From contig CAYGXJ010000029.1 of the NCBI GenBank assembly GCA_964353865.1, positions 1-64,000 of the forward strand: DNA of 64,000 bases, in the 5' to 3' direction. Source of the DNA: RBG-16-64-43 sp964353865. Lineage in GTDB: Bacteria > Chloroflexota > Anaerolineae > Anaerolineales > RBG-16-64-43. Position numbers and translations under genes: made by a program. Position 1 is the stretch's first letter; every line of letters begins with the position of its first letter. The notes below the pieces were generated by a model that saw only the letters and a program-made list of their open reading frames with translations, was not told the DNA's origin and searched no databases. Shown here piece after piece: positions 31,161 to 39,888 of this stretch.

Positions 31161-33575
31161 ATGCCCGCTCTCGACGCCGAAATCCTGACGGTGCAATACT
31201 CCAACACTCGTCTGAGTGAGGAGATGCCACGCGGGTACCTCTTGCGCCCGGCGCCGCGGCGCAGTGCCCGCGGACGCGGTAACGACATCTTCTTGATGGG
31301 CCTGGCCATGTTGCCTGGCACCACCGCGTCGGCCTCGCTGGCTGATGAGCTGTGCCAGATCGGCGCGCGGGCCTACTTCGAAACCCCCGGTTCGGTGACC
31401 GCGGCACTGCGTGCGGCCTTCACAACCATCAATGAAGAACTGCTCCTGGCTGGCACGGGTGTTGTCTCGACCGCAATGCAGGCCAACCTGATATGCCTGG
31501 CCGTTCATGATGAGGCGCTCTATCTGGGCTACATTGGCTCGGTGCTGGCGGTGGTGGCACAGCCAGGGCGGGTGAACCTTTACCCTCCGCACGAGGAATC
31601 CGCCACGCGCCCGGTGGGCAGCTCGCGTGCGCTTGAGTTGCGCTACGGGCATATCCCGCTGGGCGACGATCCGCGCGAGAGCGGGGTGAGCCTGCTGATT
31701 GCTGCCTCGCCCGCGCCGAGCTGGAACGTCGCGCTGGACGGGGCCGAACGCCTCTCGCTGCGCGCCGTGGCCGAACGCATGGCCCAGCGCAATGTGGGCC
31801 AGACGAGCGGCATGCTGGCGCGTCTGGCTCCAGCCGCCGGCGGTGCGCAAAAGCAAGCGGACCTAGCGAGCGTGGTGCGCGAACAGCGTGCCGCGGCGGC
31901 GCCTCCGCCTCCGGTAACATCCGCCGGCCAGCGCTCGGCGGCCGAAGCCCTCTCGATCATCCGCGAGGCGCAACAGGCCGCACCTCGTGAGCCCGCAGCG
32001 GAAGAACCCGCCCCATCGCGGCAGGCGCCGCCCATGCCGCCGAGTAGCGCACGAGCAGAGGCGCCCCGAGCGCACGCTCCACAGGGGCCGATGATCGAGA
32101 TGCCGGCTTCCGGCCGTCCGCCCATCCATGTAGGGCCTTCCCTCACTGGGCGCGATGACAGGGTGCTGCCGCACGTCGCTCCATTCGCTGATGCGCCACC
32201 CACGCCGCGGCTGAATGCCTGGGCGGCACTGAGCGCTCTTGCCCGCGCCGCACGCACCACGACCCGCAGCGCATGGATGGCTGTGCGCAAAGGCATCGCC
32301 CGACTGATGCCGGCTGGCACACTGCAGGAGCGCGGCATGCTCACTTTGCCGCCGCAGCTTATGCTGGCCACAGCGATCGCCATCCCGCTGGTGGTTGTTG
32401 TTCTTGTCAGCGCGGTCTATTTCCGCCGCGGCCGCAGCGAGCAGTTTGCCGCGTTGATGGACCAGGCGCGCCAGGCCTCGGCCTCGGCCGCTCTCACTTC
32501 CGACCCGGCGCAAGTACGCCAGGCATGGGGCGGGGTTTTGGGGCTCCTGGAGGATGCCGCGCGTTTTGGCGAGTCACCGGAACGGGTTGCGTTGCACCAG
32601 CAAGGCGTGGCGGCGCTCGACCAACTCGACGGCATTACTCCCCTCGAATTCAGCCCGATGGTGCCTGGCGGGCTGGGGGCCAACACGCACGTTCGTGCGC
32701 TGGTGGCTGGCGACCGGCAGATGTTCGTGTTGGACGCCACCCAGGGGCGCGTGTTGCGTTTGGTGTTCGGGCAGGGTGGTTATCAACTCGACGAGACCTT
32801 CCATTGCGAATCGGGCGCTTACCCCGAGCACTCGATTGACACGCCGGTGGACATGGTATGGGTGCCAGACATCACCGTCGGCACCCAGATGCCTCAATCG
32901 GCGAAGGCCGGCGTGTTGGTCGCGGTCGACGCGCAAGGCGGCATCCTGTACTGCCCGCCGGGCGGCGAGGCAGTGGCTGGGGAGCTCGAGCCGCCGCGCA
33001 CCGGGTGGCTTGGTGCACGCGCCATCGATTACTACAACGGCCGCCTGTATGTGCTCGACCCGCTGAGCAACGGGTTCTGGCGCTATGCCACACGCGGTTT
33101 TCATTTCGATCAGCCGCCCAACGACTACTTCGATGCGGGCGTGCCCAACCTCACAGACACGATCGACTTCGCGGTGGCCAACGGGGACGTGTTCTTCTTG
33201 CACGCCGACGGGCAACTCACGCGCTGCGCCTACAACCCGCTTTACGAACCGCCGGGCGGCGGCCAGACCGGGGCCAACGTCTGCGGCTCGGAGCTCTACA
33301 ACGACACCCGTGCCGGACGTGCGCCCGGGCCGCGCATCGTGGATGCCCAGCTTATCCGCGTGACCTACAACGAGCCGCCCGAACCGTCACTCTTCTTCCT
33401 GGATGGTTTCGGCCGCGGCGCGTACCGCTTCTCGCTGGCGCTCAACTTCCTCGAGCGCTTCCGGGTCACGACCTCCGAAGAAGGTGAAGCCACGGCGCTC
33501 GCCCTGGGCATCGACAAGACCCTCTACCTGGCCGTCGGCGACCAGATCTATGCCGCCCGCACGGCCGTGCCCTGA
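31161..33575 (+). CDS. PP2C-like domain, membrane helix and beta-propeller protein
   Basis: 804 residues. Residues about 1-220 resemble a PP2C/PPM phosphatase fold (MQANLICLAVHDEALYLGYI then GSVLAVV, equivalent to the LYVGHVGDS region), but the DG and GDS metal motifs are missing, so activity is doubtful. A Pro/Ala-rich linker (about 225-360) and one membrane helix (LMLATAIAIPLVVVVLVSAV, about 400) follow. After a short helical part (435-485), residues about 500-804 look like a propeller (GANTHVRALVAGDRQMFVLD, IDYYNGRLYVLDPLSNGFWR). The outer domain may sense a wall or ligand and signal through the inner one. Leaderless start. Confidence 0.65.
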   Translation: MPALDAEILTVQYSNTRLSEEMPRGYLLRPAPRRSARGRGNDIFLMGLAMLPGTTASASLADELCQIGARAYFETPGSVTAALRAAFTTINEELLLAGTGVVSTAMQANLICLAVHDEALYLGYIGSVLAVVAQPGRVNLYPPHEESATRPVGSSRALELRYGHIPLGDDPRESGVSLLIAASPAPSWNVALDGAERLSLRAVAERMAQRNVGQTSGMLARLAPAAGGAQKQADLASVVREQRAAAAPPPPVTSAGQRSAAEALSIIREAQQAAPREPAAEEPAPSRQAPPMPPSSARAEAPRAHAPQGPMIEMPASGRPPIHVGPSLTGRDDRVLPHVAPFADAPPTPRLNAWAALSALARAARTTTRSAWMAVRKGIARLMPAGTLQERGMLTLPPQLMLATAIAIPLVVVVLVSAVYFRRGRSEQFAALMDQARQASASAALTSDPAQVRQAWGGVLGLLEDAARFGESPERVALHQQGVAALDQLDGITPLEFSPMVPGGLGANTHVRALVAGDRQMFVLDATQGRVLRLVFGQGGYQLDETFHCESGAYPEHSIDTPVDMVWVPDITVGTQMPQSAKAGVLVAVDAQGGILYCPPGGEAVAGELEPPRTGWLGARAIDYYNGRLYVLDPLSNGFWRYATRGFHFDQPPNDYFDAGVPNLTDTIDFAVANGDVFFLHADGQLTRCAYNPLYEPPGGGQTGANVCGSELYNDTRAGRAPGPRIVDAQLIRVTYNEPPEPSLFFLDGFGRGAYRFSLALNFLERFRVTTSEEGEATALALGIDKTLYLAVGDQIYAARTAVP

Positions 33576-33611
33576 GACCGTGCCCGCTTTGACAGCCTCT
33601 CCGCCCCCGGC

Positions 33612-33617
33612 TACAAT
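33612..33617 (+). promoter_or_regulatory. -10 element of coaE
   Basis: TACAAT. The predicted start of transcription is near 33624, giving a 33-base leader before ATG 33657. No clear -35 hexamer. Confidence 0.5.
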
Positions 33618-33656
33618 CGAGCCGCACCTATTCCCCTAGAGTGGATTCCCGCCTCC

Positions 33657-34778
33657 ATGAGCCGCTGGCCTGGCAAATTCGTCATCGGGCTGACAGGCAA
33701 CATCGCCACCGGCAAGAGCGTCGTGCGCAAGATGCTCGAGCACCTGGGTGCGTACGGTATCGATGCGGACGCGCTCAGCCACCGCTCGATCTCCAGGGGG
33801 GCGCCGGGCTACGCCGAGGTGGTGCGTACCTTCGGCGAATGGATCCTGGATGACCAGGGCGAGGTCAACCGCCAGGCTCTGGCCAAACTGGTCTTCTCCG
33901 ATTCAAAACTGCTGGCCAAGCTCGAAGCGGTGGTCCATCCTCTGGTGCGCGAGGCACTCGACCTGCTGGTCGAGCGCTCGCGCGCGCCGGTGGTGGTGAT
34001 CGAGGCCATCAAGCTGCTCGAATCCGGCCTGGTCGACCTGTGCGACACGGTCTGGGTGACGCACGTCCCCGAGTGGATCCAACTGGTGCGCCTGCGCGAG
34101 AAGCGTGGCATGAGCGAGCAGGCCGCCCGCCAGCGTGTGGCCGCCCAGCCTCCGCAGCAAGAGAAGTTGGCCCGCGCCGATGTTGTCATCCACAACGATG
34201 AGTCTTTCGAGTCGACTTGGAACCAGGCGCAAACGGCCTGGGCCATGGTGCCGCGGCCGGCGGAGGCCGAAACCCAGCCGCGCCCGCGCGGCGAAGCCTC
34301 GGTGCGGCGCGGACGCCCACCGGATGCGGATGAGATTGCCGGCTTCATCAATCTCGTGCGCCGCCCGACGCGCCTGCTGAGCCGGGCCGACGTCATGGCG
34401 GCCTTCGGTCAGAAGGCCTACTTCCTGCTCGAGCTCAACGGCGAGATCATCGGCCTGATCGGCTGGCAAGTGGACAACCTGGTCACCCGCGCCGACGAGG
34501 TCCTGCTCCTGCCGGTCGTAACCCCCGAGCAGGGTTTGCAGCTCCTGCTGCACGCCATGGAACATGCCTCGGCCGAATTACAGAGTGAGGCGGCCCTGGT
34601 GTATGCAGACCGCACCTTGGCCCGCAGCCCGGTGTGGCGCGACTCGGGCTACGAAGCCACGGGCCTGGGCCGGCTGAGCATCCGCGCGTGGGAGGAAGCC
34701 GCACGCGAATCGTTCGTGCCCGAGGCGCAGCTCTTCTTCAAGCGCCTACGTGCGGACCGGGTCATGAGGCCAATATGA
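33657..34778 (+). CDS. coaE: Dephospho-CoA kinase fused to a GNAT-like domain
   Basis: 373 residues against about 200 for CoaE alone. Residues 1-195 are CoaE: P-loop GLTGNIATGKS (11-21), DADALSH, LVFSDSKLLAKLEAVVHPLV, and REKRGMSEQAARQRV. It phosphorylates dephospho-CoA in the last step of CoA synthesis. An Arg/Pro linker leads to residues about 225-373, which look like a GNAT fold (FLLELNGEIIGLIGWQVDN, then VYADRTLARSPVWRDSGYEA), without a clear Q/RxxGxG/A acetyl-CoA loop. A CoA-pathway enzyme carrying a CoA-binding-type fold is notable. The next gene overlaps it (ATGA). Confidence 0.88.
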   Translation: MSRWPGKFVIGLTGNIATGKSVVRKMLEHLGAYGIDADALSHRSISRGAPGYAEVVRTFGEWILDDQGEVNRQALAKLVFSDSKLLAKLEAVVHPLVREALDLLVERSRAPVVVIEAIKLLESGLVDLCDTVWVTHVPEWIQLVRLREKRGMSEQAARQRVAAQPPQQEKLARADVVIHNDESFESTWNQAQTAWAMVPRPAEAETQPRPRGEASVRRGRPPDADEIAGFINLVRRPTRLLSRADVMAAFGQKAYFLLELNGEIIGLIGWQVDNLVTRADEVLLLPVVTPEQGLQLLLHAMEHASAELQSEAALVYADRTLARSPVWRDSGYEATGLGRLSIRAWEEAARESFVPEAQLFFKRLRADRVMRPI

Positions 34779-34978
34779 AACGCCTGGGCGACTGGGTGCG
34801 CCGCCACCCGCGGTTGGTGGCCTGGGTCATCCTGGCGGCGGTTTTGATTGCCGTGGTCGCCTTCGATACACGTGCGCTCGGCCTGAGGGGCCTGCGTATG
34901 GTGCTGCTCGTTGTGGCGGCGCTGGGAGTGTCGGCGGCGGCGGTGTGGATTGTCGGCTGGGATCGGCCGGCCAAGTAG
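34775..34978 (+). CDS. Small two-helix membrane protein, unknown function
   Basis: 67 residues. The basic start MKRLGDWVRRHPRLV is followed by two hydrophobic helices (about 15-29 and 41-60) joined by a short loop containing DTRALGLRGLRM. The ATG overlaps the coaE stop by four bases, implying coupling. I do not recognise a family. A strong terminator follows 34 bases later. Confidence 0.6.
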   Translation: MKRLGDWVRRHPRLVAWVILAAVLIAVVAFDTRALGLRGLRMVLLVVAALGVSAAAVWIVGWDRPAK

Positions 34979-35012
34979 GCACGCTGCGGTGGGATGAGTT
35001 TCTACAAAGCAA

Positions 35013-35047
35013 CGGGGCTGTCCCGAAAAGGGCAGCCCCGCTTTCTT
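35013..35047 (+). terminator. Terminator of the coaE operon
   Basis: CGGGGCTG-T-CCC, loop GAAAA, GGG-CAGCCCCG (35013-35040) with one bulged T, followed by CTTTCTT. It resembles the terminator at 3990 and lies between convergent genes. Confidence 0.75.
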
Positions 35048-35064
35048 CGCGTGTACAGCGAGAC

Positions 35065-36084
35065 TCAGGCCGAGGCCGGTTGCGCTGGTGGAGCGGGCAG
35101 AGCCGCATCACCGTAGGTGCGCGCCCCAAAGCGAGTGAGCACGACCGCGCCCAGGCCAATGGCCCCAACCACGGCCGAGCCCAGCCAGCCCACGCAGGGC
35201 ACGATGCCGATAAACGCGAGCACCAGGGTCAACACGAATGTGCCCAGGGCGGCCGCCGCGGCCGGATGCAGCTTCCACTTGAGAACCTCCGCCAAGCGGT
35301 TTCCAACCTCCGCGCCGATGGCAATCCAGCCGAACACGATGGCTGCAAAGAGCAACACCGCGCCCAGGGCTGCCACCGGGATCAGACACAACGTGATCGC
35401 CAGCAAAACGAGAAGCCCAGGGGCGACGACCCCCGTGAGCAGCCCCAGCGCACCCGAGAGGGGAGCATGCCGCAGTGAGGCGTGGGCAACGCGCGCTACT
35501 TGGCCCGGCCAGAAGATGACCACGAGCACGGCCAGCGCCGCCAGCCCCAGGCTGCGCAGGAAGATCGAAGCCCCGTTCAGGAGCGGCGAGGTGTCAAAGC
35601 GCCAGGCGAAGGGCACGTTCCACGCCTGCGTCCCAAAGGGGAGGTTCCACGGCTGCGGGACAGTGCTCGGGACGGGCAGGGTGAAGGGCATTTGCAGCCC
35701 ACCGCCCGAGGTGACCTGGCCGGCGACCTGTGAACCTTCAGCGCGGTTGAGCATTGCGCCGAAGGTGCCGACGTCGCGCGTCACCACCGATTTCGGACCC
35801 AGGCTGAGCGTGCCACCGACCGCCACGGCATCGCCGTTGACTGTGCCGTCAATGGTGATCAAGCCGCCCACCAGGGCGACGTTGCCGTTGACCTGGGCGC
35901 CCTCCTCGACGGTCACGCTGCCGCCGACCACCACCAGGTCGCCGTTCAGAGTCTCTCCCTGCGCCAAGACGAAGGTGCCGCCGAAGATGAGCTTGCCATC
36001 CTCGGGGCCGTCGGCCAAGGCCAGACCCGGGAGCATGAGCAGCAACACACACGCGAGCAGTGCACTACGTAAAAGTGTTTTCAT
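35065..36084 (-). CDS. Bactofilin-like polymer-forming membrane protein
   Basis: 339 residues. A signal peptide (LLRSALLACVLLLMLPGLALA) precedes a repeated beta-helix domain at about 30-100: GGTFVLAQGETLNGDLVVVG, then VNGNVALVGG and VNGDAVAVGG, typical of polymer-forming cytoskeletal proteins. Four to five membrane helices follow (about 185-320), and the C-terminus is Pro/Ala-rich. The helix domain should be extracytoplasmic. ATG 36084 has AAGGAG seven bases upstream and overlaps the anti-sigma stop (ATGA). The last gene of a four-gene operon with an ECF sigma pair, so it is probably an envelope stress target. Confidence 0.85.
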   Translation of the reverse strand: MKTLLRSALLACVLLLMLPGLALADGPEDGKLIFGGTFVLAQGETLNGDLVVVGGSVTVEEGAQVNGNVALVGGLITIDGTVNGDAVAVGGTLSLGPKSVVTRDVGTFGAMLNRAEGSQVAGQVTSGGGLQMPFTLPVPSTVPQPWNLPFGTQAWNVPFAWRFDTSPLLNGASIFLRSLGLAALAVLVVIFWPGQVARVAHASLRHAPLSGALGLLTGVVAPGLLVLLAITLCLIPVAALGAVLLFAAIVFGWIAIGAEVGNRLAEVLKWKLHPAAAAALGTFVLTLVLAFIGIVPCVGWLGSAVVGAIGLGAVVLTRFGARTYGDAALPAPPAQPASA

Positions 36085-36620
36085 TGTCGTACTCCTTGAA
36101 TCGCATAGCGCGACATCGTGATCAGCCAGAGCGAAATGAGCGCCGCCGCACCCACGACCAGCGCAATCCAAAGCCCGGCTGGGACGAGGGCCGCCAAGCT
36201 GCGGACCAGCACCAGCCCGACCTCCTGCGCCGCGGCCACCGCGGCGGCAACCCACACCATCACCTGTAGCAGGCCGACGGCCGCGTGCGCCGGCGAGAGC
36301 AGCGCGCTCAGCGCCTGCCATCCCAACAGCACGGCGAGCGCCAAGGCGCCGGCTAACGACAGGCCCAACACCAGCCAGGCCTGCCAGCGGCGTTGGGCGA
36401 TCTCGCGCGCGGCGAGGGTCGCCTGCCAGCGCTCGGCGAAGCCCGCCTCTGGCGCGAGCAGCGGCGCCGCCGTGAGCCTCCGTTCGGCTTCAGCCCAGCC
36501 CGTAGCCAGAGCGCGGCAGGCGGAGCACTCGCGCAGATGCGCTTCAAGCTTGGCCGCCTCTGCCGCCGAAAGATCGTGCGCGGCAAGCAGCCACTCCTCA
36601 AACGGCTGGTGCGGCATCAT
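36081..36620 (-). CDS. Anti-sigma factor with zinc-finger domain (ZAS type)
   Basis: 179 residues. The N-terminal zinc motif is His28-x3-Cys32-x2-Cys35 (AHLRECSAC), the usual anti-sigma HxxxCxxC. The remainder has three to four membrane helices (about 80-178). It should sequester the ECF sigma encoded just upstream until an envelope signal arrives. GAGGAGGG precedes ATG 36620; the second ATG at 36617 is equally possible. It overlaps the sigma gene by 23 bases and the bactofilin gene by four. Confidence 0.87.
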   Translation of the reverse strand: MMPHQPFEEWLLAAHDLSAAEAAKLEAHLRECSACRALATGWAEAERRLTAAPLLAPEAGFAERWQATLAAREIAQRRWQAWLVLGLSLAGALALAVLLGWQALSALLSPAHAAVGLLQVMVWVAAAVAAAQEVGLVLVRSLAALVPAGLWIALVVGAAALISLWLITMSRYAIQGVRQ

Positions 36621-37200
36621 GTGTCCCTCCTCGAGCAAGGTCGCCGGCCTGGCTCTCGGGCCACACACCGGCTAACTCGCGGCGTGCGCGATGCAGTCGG
36701 CTCTTGACCGCACTGACCGAGAGCGCAAGGGCCTCGCCCATTTCTTCATACGAAAGGTCATACCAGTAACGCATGACGATCGCGGCGCGATCGAGCGGGT
36801 CGAGCGATTGCAGCATGTGCGCCACCCGGCGTTCCCGCTCGTGCGCCTCGGCCGAACCTTCCGGGCCGGGCGCCGGGTCTGGCACATCGTGGTAGTCGGG
36901 CATCGCCTCCAGCGAGAGAGCCACCAGCCGTTGCCGGCGCAAGTAATCGATGCAGTAGTGAGCGGCGATCGAAAGCAGCCAGGTGGCAAACGGGCGCTGC
37001 GGATCGTAGCGCTCGAGGGCCTGGAAAGCCCGCCAGAAGGTTTCCTGGGCCGCGTCTTCAGCCTCGCCCGGGTTGCCCAGCATGCGCCGGCACAGGTTAT
37101 AGACCGGCACCTGGTAGGCCTCCACCAACAAGGTGAAGGCCTGCCGGTCGCCGGCCCGCGCTTGTGCGACCCACTCCTGCGGAATGCTCACCGAGCGCAT
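36598..37200 (-). CDS. ECF-family RNA polymerase sigma factor
   Basis: 200 residues with only regions 2 and 4. Region 2 contains AFTLLVEAYQVPVYNLCRRM and AEDAAQETFWRAFQALERYD with RPFATWLLSIAAHYCIDYLR. Region 4 has LDRAAIVMRYWYDLSYEEMG and ALALSVSAVKSRLHRARREL. It should direct RNA polymerase to envelope-stress promoters and is controlled by the anti-sigma that follows. The gene lies 67 bases after the toast-rack lipoprotein in the same operon. Confidence 0.93.
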   Translation of the reverse strand: MRSVSIPQEWVAQARAGDRQAFTLLVEAYQVPVYNLCRRMLGNPGEAEDAAQETFWRAFQALERYDPQRPFATWLLSIAAHYCIDYLRRQRLVALSLEAMPDYHDVPDPAPGPEGSAEAHERERRVAHMLQSLDPLDRAAIVMRYWYDLSYEEMGEALALSVSAVKSRLHRARRELAGVWPESQAGDLARGGTHDAAPAV

Positions 37201-37267
37201 GTTTCGTCTCGCCGCATCTCGTCAATCACAACCCGCTTGCCGCCGCGACCATCCATCGCGCACGCGC

Positions 37268-38128
37268 CTACCGGGTCTCAAGGATGAGCTGACCCACACC
37301 CATGTCCACGTTCAGTTCAAGCTCTATGCCATCGCCGGCAACATTGTAGATGTTCCCGCTGCCGATCCAGGCACCGGAGGAAAACACCTCGCGCAGTCCG
37401 CCGCCCAGCGAAAGCCGCGCATTGGCATTGGCCGGCACGATCAGGCGCACCGTGCTCACGCCGGAGCGAATGGATACCGTGGTCGGCTCGCTCGCCTCGC
37501 CTGTGAAATCCAGCGTGTAGGTACCCGCGCCCGAAACGAACGTGATCTGCTTGGCGCGCGCATAGCCTAGCCCGCGCAACTCAACCGTCGAGGCTCCGGT
37601 GCGATAGACCAGTTGCTCCATGCGTTGCGGGTTGGGGCTGGAGAATACCACCTGCGACTCGCTTGCGCCGTCGAGCACCTCCAGACTGCGCAACGGGACC
37701 CCGGAAAGATCGAGCGTACCCCGGTACGCGCCCGCGTTGACATGCAGGTCAAGCGGATGCGCCCCCAGACGGACGTTCCACTCATTAACCACGGAGCTGC
37801 CGGTGGGCGTCGTGTAGCCCTCGGGCGCTTCCTGGCGAATGTCGATCTGGTTGGCCGAGCGGTCGACGACCAGCTTCCAGGAGGGGACGTTGCAGCGGAC
37901 GCTCCCTTCGACCAGATTCTGCGCTCCGCCGCGCACATCCAGGCGCCCGGCACCCATCGATAGCGTGAGCGCCACAGGATCACTGGCCGCCGGCAGTGGT
38001 TCATCGATCGAATAGGTTTGGGCGGGCCCGAGTTCGAGTTCTTGCATGGTGGGGAGGTTGACAGTGACCCCCGAGCAGGCCATGGCCAGGATGGTCAAGG
38101 CACCCGTCAGGACGAGAAAGGGCTTCAT
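37268..38128 (-). CDS. Toast-rack domain lipoprotein (DUF2154/DUF4097-like)
   Basis: 286 residues. Lipobox ILAMAC gives lipidated Cys18. The rest is all beta: two sets of repeating strands such as LTLSMGAGRLDVRGGAQNLV, LHVNAGAYRGTLDLSG and IRSGVSTVRLIVPANANARL, which resemble the LiaF/DUF2154 toast-rack adhesin fold. Probably a surface-exposed sensor or structural lipoprotein. GGAGG precedes the ATG. First gene of the sigma/anti-sigma/bactofilin operon; TATATT at 38205-38200 is a possible -10. Confidence 0.82.
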   Translation of the reverse strand: MKPFLVLTGALTILAMACSGVTVNLPTMQELELGPAQTYSIDEPLPAASDPVALTLSMGAGRLDVRGGAQNLVEGSVRCNVPSWKLVVDRSANQIDIRQEAPEGYTTPTGSSVVNEWNVRLGAHPLDLHVNAGAYRGTLDLSGVPLRSLEVLDGASESQVVFSSPNPQRMEQLVYRTGASTVELRGLGYARAKQITFVSGAGTYTLDFTGEASEPTTVSIRSGVSTVRLIVPANANARLSLGGGLREVFSSGAWIGSGNIYNVAGDGIELELNVDMGVGQLILETR

Positions 38129-38236
38129 GGTGACCTCCGGATGCAGAACGAAGCTCCGTGGGTTTCCGCGTCGAGCGCGCCCGGCGGGGGCTTCTACCCA
38201 ATATACGGCACACGGCCGGCCGGGTTGCGCAGCCTA

Positions 38237-38271
38237 AAAAGACCAGCGCCGGGGGTCGGCGCTGGTCTTTT
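38237..38271. terminator. Bidirectional-looking terminator upstream of the toast-rack operon
   Basis: AAAAGACCAGCGCC (38237-38250), loop GGGGGTC, GGCGCTGGTCTTTT (38258-38271), a 14-bp perfect stem. It lies 45 bases past the S1 stop on the minus strand, where T-runs follow, and terminates that gene. Confidence 0.85.
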
Positions 38272-38316
38272 CGCTGGGAATCCCTAGTGGGTGGGAGGCA
38301 CGTGACGCGTGCGGCC

Positions 38317-39618
38317 CTACGCCTCGCCGCCCGAGGGCTCGGCGGGTGGAGGTTCCTCGGCAGGAGGAAGTACCTCGGCAGGCGGAGGCGGCTCGGCGAG
38401 CGGAGGTGCCTCGCCCTCCTCGGTCGACATGTCGCGCATGGCGGCTTCCCAGTCCATATCTGCGTAGTCGGCCGATTGCACACGCTTCAGGCTGAGCCCG
38501 ATACGCCGCGCTTGCGGGTCGACCTTGACCACCCGCAAGGTGAGCGTCTGGCCTTCCTGCAATACCTCGCGCGGATGCTCGATGCGCTTCTCCGACAACT
38601 CGGTGATGTGGATCAGACCCTCGACCTCGTCGTGGCCTTCCAGGCGCGCAAAGGCGCCGAATTTCGCCAACTTGGTGACCGTGGCGGTGACCAGTTGCCC
38701 TTCGTGCAGCGCACTGAGCACTTCCGCCCACGGATCTTGCGCCAGAGCTTTCATCGACAGGCTGATGCGTTTGCGCTCGCGTTCGATTCCAAGCACGCGC
38801 ACGCGCACCTTCTGCCCGACCTTCAGCACCTCCGAGGGGTGGTTGATGCGTTTCCAGGAAATCTCCGACAGGTGTACCAGCCCGTCCGCGCCCCCTAGAT
38901 CGACAAAGGCACCGAAACTGGCCAGGCTGATGACGTGCCCCACATACTCTTCGCCCTCGTGCAGTTCGTTGAGCAGGCGTTCCTTCTGGCTCTCGCGGGC
39001 CTCCTTGGCGGCGGCGCGCTCGGAAAGGATCAGGCGATTGCGGCTACGATCCACCTCGATCACTTTGACGTGGATCGGCTCGCCGACCATCTTGCTCCAC
39101 TTCTGCTCAGGGGTTTCCCCTTCGCTGCGGTGGCGCCGGCTCAGGCTGAACTGCGAGGCGGGGACAAACCCGCGCAAGTTGCCTACCTTGACGATCAGAC
39201 CGCCCTTATTGAAGCCATCCACCCGGCCGCCATAGACCGTCTGGCTCGCCATCAGTTGTTCCACCTGATGCCAGTCGGTCTCTTCCTGGGCGCGCGCCAG
39301 CGACAGCAACACGTTGCCGGCGTGGTCCTCCGGGTTGATCACGTAGACGGTGATTTCCTGGCCCTCGTGGAGCTGGCCGCGCGCGGCGGCATCCAGCTTC
39401 TCGAGCTCCTTGGCCGGGATCACGCCCTCCGACTTGGTGCCGATTGAAACCAGCACTTCGTTGGCCGTGATGCGGGCGATGACGCCCTTGCGGATATCGC
39501 CTCGTTTAGGCTGGTCTGCGCTTTCCGACTGCTGAAGCAGATCGCCCATCGAGCTATCGGGTCGAGCTGGAGGGGTGGGGTTCTCTTCCGGGCTCGACGA
39601 TGCGGGTTGGCTCGACAT
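38317..39618 (-). CDS. rpsA: 30S ribosomal protein S1-like, four S1 domains
   Basis: 433 residues, four S1 domains at about 38-105, 125-195, 210-280 and 300-365. Recognisable cores are VLVSIGTKSEGVIPAKE, GGLIVKVGNLRGFVPASQ, FGAFVDLGGADGLVHLSEIS and FGAFARLEGHDEVEGLIHIT. Four-domain S1 proteins are usual outside Proteobacteria and help mRNA binding on the 30S subunit. The C-terminal tail (about 395-433) is acidic and Pro-rich. ATG 39618 is used; GTG 39627 in frame is possible. A clear TATAAT on the minus strand lies 35 bases upstream. Confidence 0.9.
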   Translation of the reverse strand: MSSQPASSSPEENPTPPARPDSSMGDLLQQSESADQPKRGDIRKGVIARITANEVLVSIGTKSEGVIPAKELEKLDAAARGQLHEGQEITVYVINPEDHAGNVLLSLARAQEETDWHQVEQLMASQTVYGGRVDGFNKGGLIVKVGNLRGFVPASQFSLSRRHRSEGETPEQKWSKMVGEPIHVKVIEVDRSRNRLILSERAAAKEARESQKERLLNELHEGEEYVGHVISLASFGAFVDLGGADGLVHLSEISWKRINHPSEVLKVGQKVRVRVLGIERERKRISLSMKALAQDPWAEVLSALHEGQLVTATVTKLAKFGAFARLEGHDEVEGLIHITELSEKRIEHPREVLQEGQTLTLRVVKVDPQARRIGLSLKRVQSADYADMDWEAAMRDMSTEEGEAPPLAEPPPPAEVLPPAEEPPPAEPSGGEA

Positions 39619-39652
39619 GAACTTCACTTACTCCGGGTTCCGAGATGTTTGC

Positions 39653-39658
39653 ATTATA
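39653..39658 (-). promoter_or_regulatory. -10 element of the S1 gene
   Basis: TATAAT on the minus strand, with TTGCGG 17 bases upstream (39681-39676). The predicted transcript start near 39646 gives a short leader. Confidence 0.7.
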
Positions 39659-39864
39659 CGGGCGAACGACATTCCCCGCAACCGAAGGCCTGATGAGGGG
39701 CAGCAGGATGGGTAGGAGGCCGCCGAAGGAGGGTGCGATCGGCCCGCTTGGCGTGGCTGGGAGGGCGGTCGGGCCGGGGGTACGGCTCTCTCCTCGAAAC
39801 GGCCTGCCCCGCGGTTCACGGGCGGGCCGGCGCTCTGCGGGAGGGGAGACGCAGTCCAGCGCGT

Positions 39865-39870
39865 TATAAT
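39865..39870 (+). promoter_or_regulatory. -10 element of the chlI/chlD gene
   Basis: TATAAT, with GAGGTGGAG just downstream before ATG 39889. The predicted transcript start is near 39877, so part of the Shine-Dalgarno lies at the 5' end. No strong -35. Confidence 0.6.
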
Positions 39871-39888
39871 TCGAGGTGGAGTCCCGGC

